A DNA stretch of 64,000 nucleotides from Azadirachta indica (taxonomy: Eukaryota; Streptophyta; Magnoliopsida; Sapindales; Meliaceae). Under the pieces are notes generated by a model, which had not been told where the DNA came from, ran no database searches, and saw nothing but the letters and a program-made list of their open reading frames with translations. Below are positions 52,990 through 64,000 of this stretch, piece after piece. The stretch spans positions 6,157,157 to 6,221,156 of the forward strand of contig CM040449.1 in NCBI GenBank assembly GCA_022749755.1. Direction: 5' to 3'. The stretch's first letter is position 1. Each line of letters opens with the position of its first letter. A program made the position numbers and the translations under genes.

Positions 52990-53337
52990 ATGCCGGTTTC
53001 TTCTTTTTTGGGTTCTCGAATTGCCCTGGCACCCAATTTTTCTACCAGGAAATTCCCAGTTGAAGGAAACTCCAACGTTGGGTTGGTGATAGAGAATTCT
53101 TCTAGGCCGAAGAAGAAAGCAACGGCGCATCACATGAAGACGAGGCCACGCAAAACTCAGGCATGGGATATCAATCGGAAACCAACTGTTTATGCTCCTT
53201 TGCCCCCTCTTCCTCCTGACTTTACTATCGTTTCTGATGACAGCGACAGTGTCAGTGATGGTGGAGCTGCTGGTACTCGTGCTGAGACCGCTGCGTCTTC
53301 TCCTGCTGCTTTACGGGCACCACTTGCAAGTGGGTAG
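52990..53337 (+). CDS. PSRP5: Plastid ribosomal protein PSRP5-like (chloroplast large subunit)
   Basis: Probable nuclear-encoded component of the chloroplast 50S subunit. The frame gives 115 residues from the first ATG. The first 40 or so residues (MPVSSFLGSRIALAPNFSTR) are Ser/Arg-rich and poor in acidic residues, as in a transit peptide. The mature part has a basic stretch (RPKKKATAHHMKTRPRKT), then QAWDINRKPTVYAPLPPLPPDFTIVS, the proline-rich block I recall from PSRP5, followed by an acidic Ser/Ala tail. The stop at 53,335 follows a CTTGCAAGTGG word that could also be a splice donor, so a short further exon is possible. The identity rests on one remembered motif and composition; a conserved unknown plastid protein is the alternative. 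Confidence 0.72.
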   Translation: MPVSSFLGSRIALAPNFSTRKFPVEGNSNVGLVIENSSRPKKKATAHHMKTRPRKTQAWDINRKPTVYAPLPPLPPDFTIVSDDSDSVSDGGAAGTRAETAASSPAALRAPLASG

Positions 53338-54507
53338 TTTCTTGTTTATGATTATTACGTATTTGTTGTAGACAATCTGGTTTATGTTCTGTTTATCGCA
53401 TTATATTCCTGTTTTAATGATTAATGGAATTTGTTTTGGTCGAAATTTTTTTGGAATTGCTAAATTAATAATGTGGACAATCATTGCAGTTAATGTTGAA
53501 GTGTATCTTTTATGAACTAATTTGCTGCAGTGTTGTTACTGCTTGGGAAAATGAACAAGAATCCATGTGCTAGGTCTCAAGGTTTTGGCAACTCGAACTG
53601 CTCTTACTTTTGGCTACGTTGGTTGAAAAATAAAAAATAAAGAGAAGACATACGATTTATTCTCTCCCAACTTTCCGTCTATGTTTTTTCCTTTAGTGTT
53701 ATCCTAAAGAATGTTCCGGAAGATTATCGTCACCTTAATTTCGTATTCTACAAGCATTTTGCTATTCCGATCCAGGCGGTGCACATATCTGACCTAGCTG
53801 CACAGACACGTGCTTATGTCATCTATCTATTCTCTGTTTCCACCTTATCTATGAGAATTTGATAATATCAACACCAGTCTTCAACACTTAAAACAAAACG
53901 AAACCTGTTATTTGCATTAGAAGAAACATGATGTATCCAGAAGGCTAGACTGTTGGGTAACCGTACCAGACCAAAAATGCGCGTCCTAGTTTGAGAAACT
54001 GAGCAACCCATTTTAAAACGTTCGGTTAAGAGTCACAAAATGTATTCAAGTTTTCTAATTCCCACTATCATGTACATTTCAGTTGGATATCAGCATTTCA
54101 AAAAGAAAATATCTATACATAACAGATGAGATGGGACAAATTCACTAAGCGCTCGTAACACCCTTGCAACGTCAAAAAGTAATGGCATGACAGATTCAAA
54201 GAATTGAGCAAGAATGAAGCCAGGCTGAATTTTTAACCGAGCTGTTTACACGATGGATTGGATTCTTCAGTAGGAGACATTTTCCAACCAGGTAGTGCCA
54301 GTAATTACAGTAGTCCGAGTCTACAATGTTCTGCATCTTCCCATGGAACATACTGCATTCACACTTCTCCAGTTGCTGGCAACATCGTGCTGTACAAGGT
54401 ACTGAAACAAGCATGACGCTTCGTCATGCTTACACTAATTTAGATCATATGATGATTCTCTGAGAGTGCCCGACTTCTTGAACACCACAGAGCCCTTCAA
54501 CAGTCAC
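53338..54507. other. Convergent spacer between PSRP5-like and ITPK genes
   Basis: It should contain the 3' untranslated regions of both flanking genes. Short open frames such as 54196-54414 are not convincing. Nothing else was recognised. Confidence 0.5.
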
Positions 54508-57500
54508 CTAGCCGGACTTTTTCTTGTATTGGCTCTGTGCCAGGCTCAACAGGAAGTCTGTAAATATTTGCTCATACTCCGGCATTTTCCCATACCCTGC
54601 AAAATTTTCAACACCGATTACAAGAGCTATTTAGCACAAGGTTCTGTAAGCAAAACTAATACAGATCTAATACAGAACAAGTAGAAATAAAAGAGCAGGA
54701 TTTCACTTACCAGGGAAGTAATTAATGTCAATGACATAAAAATGATCTCTGGTCCCATGTTCTCGGATAATATCCAGATTGAACAGCCGGAGACCCTACA
54801 TTTTCAAGGAACAATGATGTGAGATGTCAAAATTTCCAGGCAGCAATAACTTGTAATGCTGCAAATCAAAGTACAGAAATGAGCATAGCTACCAGTTGAC
54901 GACGAAGTTCCTTTGCAAGTCTCTCTAATAATGGTCGTGGAGGGAGCTCTGAAGAGATAAAAAGGAAACATGTTATGATGGCTCTATCAAGATCTTAAGA
55001 TATGAGTCAACACATTTTAAGAGCTACTTTTGATGTCACAAGCTAGCTACCTGTCTTTACGCAGCACAAGTGGTGTTCATAGAAGACTAATAAGAAGGTA
55101 CAACAGCCTGAGTTGAACCTTTTAACCAAACCCCATCCACTATTATATCACAACTTCTTTGCAAAACTAATGCAAGTCTAAAACCCAACCCCTAATTTAA
55201 ACATGCATTTAACTCACCAGCAATACTAGGATCCAGATCAGCATCATCTGCAGAAGCTGCAGCACAAGAAACCCGTGGAAAACGGAATACACCAGCAATC
55301 TTAGAGAGCTCCTGTTTAGTGACATCAGGTAAAGAGAATCTCCTTACCACTTTTATAGCTTCCCCAACAATATAAACCTTGAAGAGAACCCCTCCTACAA
55401 CCGTTAAAGAAACACAAAATTGGAGTTATTTCATGCTCGTGGGAAAAATAAAGATAATATAGTAAATTAGCACGACAAAAGAATTCCATTGCGTACCATG
55501 ATTAACAAATTCCTGCAGAACCAGTGGAGGTTCAAGTTTCTTGAGGGAATATTGATCATAAGCAAGTGAAAGTTCATGCGACTTTGCACTCCCATCGGCA
55601 ACCAATGGCTTTGCAACTGAAACAACAAAAGTATGCAAGCTTGCTTAGGAAAAACTCAAAAAAGAGGAGGGGTAAAACAGAAAATCAAGTCTGAGAAAAC
55701 AAGTATCTTATTACACAAAACTAAAAAAATTTAAATTTGGCTAATAAGCAGTTGCACAGCCTACATATCCTGCAAGCAGTTACATACCGAGGGGTAAAGT
55801 AAGTCCCGCTTTCATAACCACATCAGGGATAGATGATGCATCACTTTCAATAACTAATTGTCTAGGAACACCTACTGTCCCTGCATTGTAAAATCACCAG
55901 CATCAAGATGAAAAATTAAGCCATTTTCTTTAGCATCTAATGTCTAAATGTAGTAAGAAAATTACCATAGGAATTGGACAAGTTCATGTCAGCAACACAC
56001 TGTAGCATGGATTGGCGATTATGCAAGTGTTGAATAGCATCTGGAGGATCAAGAACAGTGACTTCTGGATGTGTTTGCCTGTAGTCCTAAAATTACCAAG
56101 CAAAAAGCATAAGAAAGAGCAGTCACTTGTATTGCTGATATATTTAGCACACACAAAAGACAACCTTTATAGATAGTAAATTGTAGTGGTGGTTGCAGAT
56201 GTTTGTGGTAGCTATAACTCTCCATACTGATGTTCTGGAGAACCATTACTCAGTTGATTTATAGCTTATTAAGATCAAAACTTATAGGTTTATAATAAAT
56301 CTTTATGTTTCACAGCGCAGAGCAGACTGATAAAATTCCTATAATTTAGGAGCAAGGTTGGAGAAAGATAATATAATGTTTCCACATACTGGTACCCTTC
56401 ATGCATATGATTCTTTTCTTAAAAGTCAGTGCATAACTTAAAAAAAAATAGTAACTTCAAGATCTAAATTAAGCAGAATTTTTGGAAATGTTAGGTTAGG
56501 ATTCTAAAAACACTTAAAGATCATCACAAACACTTAAAGATCATCACACCATAAAGTAAAAGCAAATGGCTCAATATCAAATTCTTTCAAAGCCAAAGAG
56601 ATTACATATCAGAAAATAAGATAGTCAATCTAAAGTTTTAAGTTGTGATCCTAGAATGTATATAGAACGAAACGATCTACAACCTAGAACTGTCAAGATT
56701 ACTCAATATGCCCAGCAATGAAAAATGTAGGCCTAGAATATGAAACTGCAGCCAAATTGAGAAAACAGGTACTCCAGCTCTTAAACAACTAAAAGATTCA
56801 GTGAGCCATCTCACATTCAGTTGATAACAGTGGGTAATCATATACCCCCAAAAAAAAAAAATTATTCAAAAGGATTAAAATATCTTCTGCAAGTAATGCT
56901 CAGGTTAACCTGACACAATGAGCTAGATGGCCATGAAGTAGAAACATCCTCACTTGCTGGAAGCTTAAAGCCCCGCAGAACTACTATCAATTCAAGATTC
57001 ATGACGAAGGAAAGAGCAAGCACTCTGCAATTATTTCAGACAGGAATAAGTTTTTTATGAAAAAGTGTTTGCCACCAGTAAGTGATTTGTTCATCCCTCA
57101 TCGCATAACATTGTAAATTTATAAACAAATACTATGTAAGTTAGTAAGGCATGATACTAAAATCAATCCCTACACTAAACATTTAACAGGAAAACGTAGA
57201 TGACGGTGTTGTAATGGAACCAACCTCGAGAATCTGCTGCCATTCCTTCCCCGTTAACTACATTAAAAATGAAAAGAAACCACAAATATCTGTCAGAAAA
57301 TTTGGCAAATCATCAAAATTCTTAAAAAAGCACACCTGGTAACCCATAGCACAAATTTAAGATACAAATAATAACTCAAAAGGAAAATAAAGATATAAAT
57401 GTAACTATGCGCCAACCTTATGCAACACAATATCAAAAGGGCCTTGATCTGAAAGTGGTCGGTTTTGATCAATCGCAACGAATAATATTCCCTTGTTCCT

Positions 57501-58419
57501 TCACCACACCCAACATTCAACACAGTTACTAATTAAAAAACGAGGATGCACTAAAGGATCATGGCATGAACATACATAAGCAAAATTGTTTTAGAAAGTA
57601 ATTTAACATCCACTAGGCCTACCCAGCTCTTTGCATCTTTAGTATAGCAATACATATTAGTAACAGTTTCCTTGTTGCAGGAACCATTAAATAATTAATT
57701 CCCTTAAATTCATAGTTATACTCTGACCAAGATAAAAAGTACCTCAATATCATAGAGTCAATGAATCAAATCAAATAAATTGGTAGCAGAATGCAAATTG
57801 AAATGCTCAGGAATATATTCCAAACAAATTTGGAACACATAAGTAATAGCCCTCGTTTTCTGCAATTGCCTAAGAGAGAGGAACGAAAATATGTTATAAC
57901 TATTCGGAGTTAGAATGTTTGTTCTGAGATACCACAATTCCTTTTTTGAGTTCACTTCATTTTCTTGACAACCAAACAGAAAACGACATATTCACGCTAA
58001 GTTTCCAAAAAATCAAAAGTTGAAAACGTGTAAAACGTTTGGAAAAAAAATAAAAATCTGTGGCCAGAAACACCACAACCACATCCTGTAAAAAAATTTC
58101 GAAGAGTACTTCCATAAAAACCAAAAAAGCTAAAAGAAAATTATTGATTAATGACACAGAATCTACCAGAGTGATGATATTGTAAGATTAATGATTGAGA
58201 AAAAAGTGATCAAACTCGTGAAATCAATGTAATAAGCTGGTGTTAAATTTGAATCATAAAATACCTAGCTACGCCTTCAAGCTTAGGCTGCAAGAAGCTC
58301 TTAGTCTTCTTAGAGGTAAGAGCATAACCAACAACAACTAATTTCTTTTGCTGTTGGGGAAACGAAATTATTTCCTCTTCTCTAGTCTGCCCTTCAATTT
58401 CCTCCTTCGTCATCCTCAT
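54508..58419 (-). CDS. ITPK3: Inositol-tetrakisphosphate 1-kinase, ITPK2/3 type
   Basis: Cytosolic or nuclear ATP-grasp kinase acting on inositol tris- and tetrakisphosphates in phytate and inositol-polyphosphate metabolism. Ten exons read 58419-58265, 57498-57417, 57257-57225, 56086-55966, 55880-55788, 55616-55497, 55394-55218, 54948-54893, 54795-54711 and 54596-54508, giving 336 residues with all joins in frame. The head [20 protein letters not shown] and the block [20 protein letters not shown] are family signatures. Nucleotide-grasp parts are [20 protein letters not shown] and RRFSLPDV. Metal ligands D287, D302 and N304 lie in [10 protein letters not shown] and [16 protein letters not shown], all intact. 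Exon 3 is a micro-exon of 33 bases. The long-N-terminal form and sequence fit ITPK2/3 better than ITPK1 or ITPK4. Three ATG codons compete at the start; the first (58419) was taken. Confidence 0.94.
56510..56548. repeat. Short tandem duplication in an ITPK intron
   Basis: Two adjacent copies of an 18- to 19-base unit, AACACTTAAAGATCATCAC, lie in the intron between exons 3 and 4. It is a simple slippage product. Confidence 0.85.
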
Positions 58420-59576
58420 TTCTTCTCTATTTTTTTTTTTTAAAAAAAAAAAAATCTACTTTTAAATTGTTTTTATAAAAAGAAAAACAGGAAAATCAAA
58501 AGAAAAAATAAAACAGCGAGACCAAATGGAATACGAAGAATTCGGTAGAAACAGTCTTGGTTAGGTTTTGAAGATCCGACAAACGAGACGAAAGAAGACT
58601 CAGCTCTGAGAGGAAGCGAGAAAAAATAAAGAAAAATTTTATGATGGCGATGATGAGAAGATGACAGCTATATAATGGAAGATCACGAAACGTGTGCCGG
58701 ATAGGATGGGAGAGTTATATATGTATATATAGGCCGGTTCAGGGCCTTGGCTGTGGGAAAATTTATTATTTTATTTTTTAATTTATTGTTTTGTTTACTT
58801 AAAGAAAAATAAGAAAAATGCAAAAAATGAGTACGCGTTATAGTCTACTGGACTGGAATATCTGATTGTGTTTTCTTTCTTTTTTTGACCCTACCCCCAT
58901 CAACCATCTTACGCGCAAGAATAAATTACTGCCTGTGACCTTATGATGTAGGCACGGAATTGCTTGTCTTTCTTTTCTTTTCAGGTTTTTTCCCTGGTCG
59001 GCCATAGTAATTAGTAAATAAATGTGACTTTAACTGTACAGTATATTTCACTAAGGTTATAATCTGTTGCTAATCACACTTTATGTATTCGAACTCTGTC
59101 AAATGCAACGCTCTTTCACTTGATTTGAGGGTTAATTCTTATTTTTTTTTGTATATATATATATATATATATATTTCTAATTTGAAAGAAGATATTGCAC
59201 GAAATATGCAAAATTATCTTCACACTCAGTAAATATATAATGTAATGTAATTAAATTATATAGATGTAATATATAGTATAACTTATTATTTTTTTTCTTG
59301 CTTTAAAGGTTATTTTTATTCTACTTGCTTTAAAGGTGCTTTTATTATGTTAAGAAAAGAAAAATAAATAAATTAATTAAATAGTAAGAAGTCGTGGATG
59401 AAAAATAATAAAGGTAAGGATTACATAGAAGATGAGAGATAACATTGTTTGGAGCCACGTGGCAACGTGTGAAACGACCATGTCAGTTGGCTTACGACTT
59501 AACGGAGAGTAATGTTAAATAACGTGCCAGTTGTTAGTACTAGAACTGGGTGCATGTGATTCGGAGCATTTATATT

Positions 59577-59596
59577 ATAAATAATAATAATAATAA

Positions 59597-59616
<20 letters not shown>
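59577..59616. repeat. Perfect 40-base AAT/ATT palindrome
   Basis: A run of AAT units is followed by a run of ATT units, giving a perfect palindrome centred between 59,596 and 59,597. It can extrude as a cruciform or fold as a hairpin. An ATTT microsatellite continues to the right. Confidence 0.9.
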
Positions 59617-59627
<11 letters not shown>

Positions 59628-59661
59628 TTTTCATTCCTCCTTTCATACTACTTCACATGGG

Positions 59662-59697
59662 AAGTCGATTAGTTTTTGCAAGTCGATTAGTTTTCGC
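59662..59697. repeat. Short tandem duplication, about 18 bases
   Basis: The unit AAGTCGATTAGTTTTTGC occurs twice in a row, the second with one C for T change. It lies in spacer DNA. Confidence 0.85.
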
Positions 59698-60751
59698 AAG
59701 TGGGCGCAATGAATTCTATGCTCAAAGTACATACCAAATGGATAAGCATTGCAAAAATGAAAGGAAATACTGCAAGTCTCCGTTTATATATTAAATTATC
59801 GTTGGAAGGGATATTATCAAATAGATCCCTATAAATTTTGTAGACCTAATAATATTTATTCTAAAAGTGGAGGGAGTTAATTTATATAGAAATCATATAT
59901 GAAACAAAATGCGTGAGGATTTAAATTTCGTGATCATTTTTGATAGGTCCACATGGGAACCTTATCTTGGACAGTTGGCTATTCCTCCTCAGACTAAGCA
60001 TCAACTAGGATTTCTTAAAAAAAAATAAAATAAAATAAACCGAAGATTTTATCTGTTTTATATTTAATTTTTAGGGATTTGTATCATAATAATTAATCAT
60101 TCATGCGCGACAAATTTTTTTTGGACGTAAAAGTTATTAAATAAATAGTGGAGATCAAAGCCATTCAAAGGAAAAGGAGGAGGAGTGATTCAGTGTTTCA
60201 AGCTCATTTTAATTGGAATGAGACAACAATGAAAACGATGGATTATTGGGTCGTTTTTCTCAATACTTATTTGGCTAGATATGTTTGGTTAGATAGACAG
60301 CATCATGAGTTGTGGTGGTGAATTGGCGATATACAATTGGCATCTTCGTTCCTGTATGTCTGTTGATGTGTTACATTCCATCGTTATTGTTTGTCTATCG
60401 AAAGCTCCATACAAGTAGTCTATTGTCTCTTTACCAAATATAATTTGTTTAATTGCACCAGTATATGTGCGTCAAAAGTTTATCTTTCCTGAGTACTTTT
60501 TTTATTTGTTTATTTATTTTCAAATTATGTATTATATAATTACACTCACCGTGACTGACAAACTAAAAAACCAAATAGAAATAAATAATAGAAAAATGGA
60601 AAACATACACGGTGAAAAGGTTTAGGTGGTGAGTATGAGTGGATTAAGTGTTGGAAACTGATGTGGATGGATGAACAAATTAACAAATTTTTTCCTCGTT
60701 ACTCGATAAACTCCAGATTCCGTGTACATCATTTCATTTGTTGCTGCGTTT

Positions 60752-60776
60752 TATATATATATATATATATATATAT
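60752..60776. repeat. TA dinucleotide microsatellite
   Basis: About twelve TA units in intergenic spacer. Confidence 0.95.
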
Positions 60777-61244
60777 ACAAGCATGTGACTGAAGTGGGCA
60801 GCATTAAATAAATTGTAAGTAAAGATATTAATTAAGTATTGAGTTAATGGATGATCGGTAGAGAATTGGACTTATCATAGGATAGGATGGGATAGGATGG
60901 ACAGGTTACGGTAGCAGGGGAGGAGAATCTAAAATAGATATCATTCCATCGAGTGACGAGACACCGCAATATCGACGAGATCTCGAAGACAAAGTAAATT
61001 ACAAGCAGCAATTGACAAAGGCTAATTAATTTCTGTATTTCTACGGGGGCTAAAATGAAAACCGAAGTACTAGCCCTGTGTTTTAACGAGTGTGACCTCC
61101 GGTAGGGTCATATGTGATATACCGATATCTGTGTTTTGCTTTTACATGGGAGTTGGGGCCCAATTGTGGGTTGTCATTAGTCTGAGACATGATTCCAAGT
61201 TCTGAGGGGTAACCCAATTAGAACGTTGAAATAATGGTAATGGG

Positions 61245-61364
61245 ACCATGCCATTGATATGATCTTAGCGCAAATGACTGCTCTCGGGTCAGAATGACCT
61301 TTGTGCTTCAACTATAATATAATCATTAAAAAAAAAAAAAAAAAAAAAAGGTCAATGGCATGGT
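61245..61364. repeat. 120-base inverted-repeat unit with internal poly(A)
   Basis: ACCATGCCATTGA at 61245-61257 is the exact reverse complement of 61352-61364. Between them are about 70 bases of unique sequence and a poly(A) run of about 22 (61,327-61,349). It resembles a miniature element, but no target duplication is visible outside the repeats. Confidence 0.8.
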
Positions 61365-62220
61365 TTTTGCATTTTCGCTTAAAAGTTCTCAAATTATGAT
61401 GCAATTTTAATCAAGAAACAAGAACTAATTAGATAGATAAACTCCTCAATTTCTTTTCATTATTGTATGATTTGACATTTTAATTAACAAACATAAATAG
61501 AAGATCTTATAAACAGATAAAGACAAATTTGCATTGGACGATATGATTCTGAACAAGGCATCATACTCGTAAGTCAATTCACAATTTAGTGGACGATCAA
61601 ATGATTTCTCCTGCCATGAAAAATGTTGCTTTTTTTGCTAGTAATTTTAATTTAGGTAGTTTCTGGAACAACCATGATGCAATTTTTTGAGATCCATCCA
61701 AATAAGTGGACGGCAATGCTGGTATTCCACTAAAATGAGCTCAATCATGATAAAGAATTATGTTCTTTGCGTCATCTACATGACATACACAGTGAAATTG
61801 GATGTACTCGCTTTTGCAGCTGTCTTTGATTTTCTGACTCTACCCTCGTTAGAAGGTTTTGTCTTTTTACCTTCAGCGATAATCGAATTTTACCAAGAGT
61901 TTTTATTTAGAGAGGTGAAATAGATCGGCGTAGAAAAGGGAAAATCACGATTAAAACAGTTCTCTTTGCTTGTAACTAGTAGCCAGGAGGTGAAGAAATT
62001 GACCGAGTGCATTCTTACAATAGGGGGTCCCGAAAGACCTGAAAAACGGAACAATCTCTTTTTGATTTGGACCATCCAAGCAATGGTATTTAGTAGATTC
62101 ACGGGGCGCAATATTCTTCGCGTAGTTTGATATTTGAGCGCAAATGCAGAGAGCGACTGACCTAGCCCGCAATTTGCTTGCTTCGCCGCACAAATATATT
62201 AATTCTGTCATTTAAACAAA

Positions 62221-62252
62221 AATAATAAATAAATAAATAAATAAATAAATAT
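62221..62252. repeat. TAAA tetranucleotide microsatellite
   Basis: About seven AAAT/TAAA units in intergenic spacer. Confidence 0.95.
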
Positions 62253-63762
62253 TTAGAGCCGCGGGACAATTTGCAACTAACTCCAACGGGCAGGGATTCT
62301 ATTCCCACTGTGTATGAGACGACTATTTACGGAATCATCTCTGCATTTCAGATCTTGAGCATCTTTTTGCCACGTGCTTGGATCCCATAAATATTTTTCT
62401 CTGCATGTTTGGTCTTATAATAAGTTACATTAAAATGTAACTCATAGAAAAAAGTGAACAAATGCTTTCGGCCTAAATCTCTTGCTGCATCGCTTATTCC
62501 AGCCGTCCAACCAGAGAATCTGACGAATAAACCGAATATCTAATAGTCAAATTGCGTTCAACTTGATACTTAGAAATTTCCACCTTGCTAGGGTTTTCCG
62601 GTGGAATGACCTGACCATCCTATTATTCCATCATCATTCGTCAATGAATGTATTCTAACTAGCTGACTTTCGAGATTATATCTCGTAGTTCTACCCATCG
62701 TCGTATTCCATATAATCTTGGAATCGCCGCACTAGTGTTAGATAGATCAGGTATATTACTCAGACGTAAAGCAAATCCAAAAGTTGAAATCCAGCAACAA
62801 ATAAAAACTTTTAAATTATCAAATATTAGTGAAAAAAAAAAATAATTGTCCTACAGCCGCTTAAGTAAGAAAAACCAATTATTCATATTATCAATTTTTT
62901 TTTTTTTTAAATTAACATGGATTACCTCATTACCTCCTCAGATCAAAATGCCGAAAAGGCCTGCCCGTCATCTGCAGTTACATCAGTGGCAAACCCAGTA
63001 AGTATCTACTTTATCCAAATCCAAGATTGCCCACCCAAAGTTTCCAGCTCCAAGCATCATACAAGCTGGTATTGCACAAGCAGATGCGTCTTCTTCCTCT
63101 CTACCAATTTTCAATTATTTTTTCCAGCTCAGCGATGAAAAATGCTTTGGTTTGTACCTCAAAAATAGACGTCCAAATTTTTATTTGATTCTTACAACTC
63201 GAATGTCACAACATAAAAGGTAGCGCGTATGCAGTTGCCATAACAACAATGTAAATGAAAATAATGAAACAGTCAACAGATGCAAGTTTTGTGATTCAGA
63301 AGGTGTCATTATAGTCAAAAAGTTCACTTTTTGCAAAAAGGCTCTGAGAGTTGAAACTCTTGTAGTGGAAAGCATGAATAAGGTGATTTTACCATCAATG
63401 TCATGAAATCAGGCTATTATTTTTAATCGGAAATATCGGATTATAAAGTTTGAATTCACCACCAAAATTGAGAAATCTGGAAATCAAGAAGCCTCTGGGA
63501 ATTCAAGACAATGTCTTCCACAATTTTACAACTTTGTCTTGCAAGTGACAGATACTGAAACTGCAACTACAACAAATTGAACATAAAAAAGAACAGATAT
63601 TACACATCAGAACTCAACATTCTACGCATCTATGACAGTTGTCATAACATCTACATTACATCAACAGCAAATCATAAACACTCAACTTTCAAGGATTTAA
63701 TGTATCTAAGAACCATGAAAAGAAATATTAAACATATTTGATAAATCACACAACAAATAAGA

Positions 63763-63902
63763 GTATGTTTGGGACCGTTGTCCTTCTACTTAAAACATAA
63801 GTTTTACTTTGCAGCACTAACTGCACTTATATTTGAGATCAAGTGAGCCTATCTCAAAGCAGCCGTGACTTAACCGAACCTCACTCCTAAACATATTTGA
63901 AT
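63763..63902. mobile_element. Possible miniature inverted-repeat element
   Basis: TATGTTTGGGA near 63,763 and the reverse complement TATGTTTAGGA near 63,892 form an imperfect terminal inverted repeat about 140 bases apart. TATGTTTGG-type ends are typical of plant hAT- or PIF-like miniature elements. No convincing target duplication was found, so the boundaries are uncertain. Confidence 0.35.
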
Positions 63903-64000
63903 GAGACTTGATATAATATGTTGGGAGCTTATTTTGGGGTCAGCCCTGGGGTCCCTACCATAAAGCCATTTTCTTTTGAGATTAAGTTGGGCCCCTGTAT

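Larger units (their letters stand above)
58420..64000. other. Gene-poor right end of the window
   Basis: The left part is the ITPK leader and promoter (TATATA words near 58,670-58,735; a leader A-run near 58,430-58,455). The rest is AT-rich with TA microsatellites (59,151-59,174; 60,752-60,776), a TAAA microsatellite (62,221-62,252), a palindromic AAT/ATT repeat (59,577-59,616) and a poly(A)-containing inverted repeat (61,245-61,364). The last kilobase may include the flank of a gene beyond the window; weakly coding-like frames occur at 62,900-63,230 on both strands, none recognisable. Confidence 0.5.

Overview
The window looks like nuclear DNA of a eudicot plant, probably a woody rosid; a citrus-like genome is a guess from overall impression, not a demonstrated result. 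The grounds are: genes split by short AT-rich introns with GT..AG borders, long AT-rich intergenic spacers, plant-only families (class II HD-Zip, class I KNOX, EPF-like peptide, DUF1005, plastid ribosomal protein PSRP5), and no operons, ribosome binding sites or CRISPR arrays. I find ten protein-coding genes whose exon joins can be followed base by base, or that are single-exon, and no rRNA or tRNA gene.

Layout: (1) 2604-3605 (+) HAT22-like HD-Zip II transcription factor. (2) 6980-12191 (-) KNAT1/BREVIPEDICELLUS-type KNOX homeobox gene with a 3.8 kb intron, followed by a gene-poor stretch of about 9.9 kb that includes its promoter. (3) 22088-26408 (-) GH10 xylanase with three CBM22-like modules. 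(4) 30436-34581 (+) DUF676-type serine lipase with a recent 17-codon duplication. (5) 35817-36397 (+) EPFL2-like secreted cysteine-rich peptide. (6) 39930-40523 (+) acidic single-pass membrane protein of unknown role. (7) 41557-45010 (-) ERG28-like sterol-synthesis scaffold. (8) 49306-51088 (-) DUF1005 protein. (9) 52990-53337 (+) plastid ribosomal protein PSRP5-like. (10) 54508-58419 (-) inositol tetrakisphosphate kinase of the ITPK2/3 type. From 58420 to the right edge I see no secure gene.

The genes do not form one pathway. Three of them concern shoot patterning or growth (KNAT1, EPFL2, HAT22). What ties the neighbours together is gene order. From memory, close Arabidopsis counterparts lie in three separate runs: At4g37790/37810/37820, At4g08150/08160/08170 and At1g10020/10030/10040/10050. 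Here the three runs are interleaved in one 58 kb segment, which suggests an undivided ancestral block.

The most unusual non-genic object is a 1.27 kb element at about 47192-48464. It has two inverted arms of about 545 bases around a core of serial mini-hairpins whose stems differ in sequence but keep pairing. Smaller items are a 13-base perfect inverted repeat flanking a poly(A) tract (61245-61364), several short tandem duplications, a compound TTA/TTG microsatellite and a 40-base palindrome. Intron borders and starts were assigned by eye from GT/AG signals, reading frame and remembered family sequences; no alignment or transcript evidence was available.
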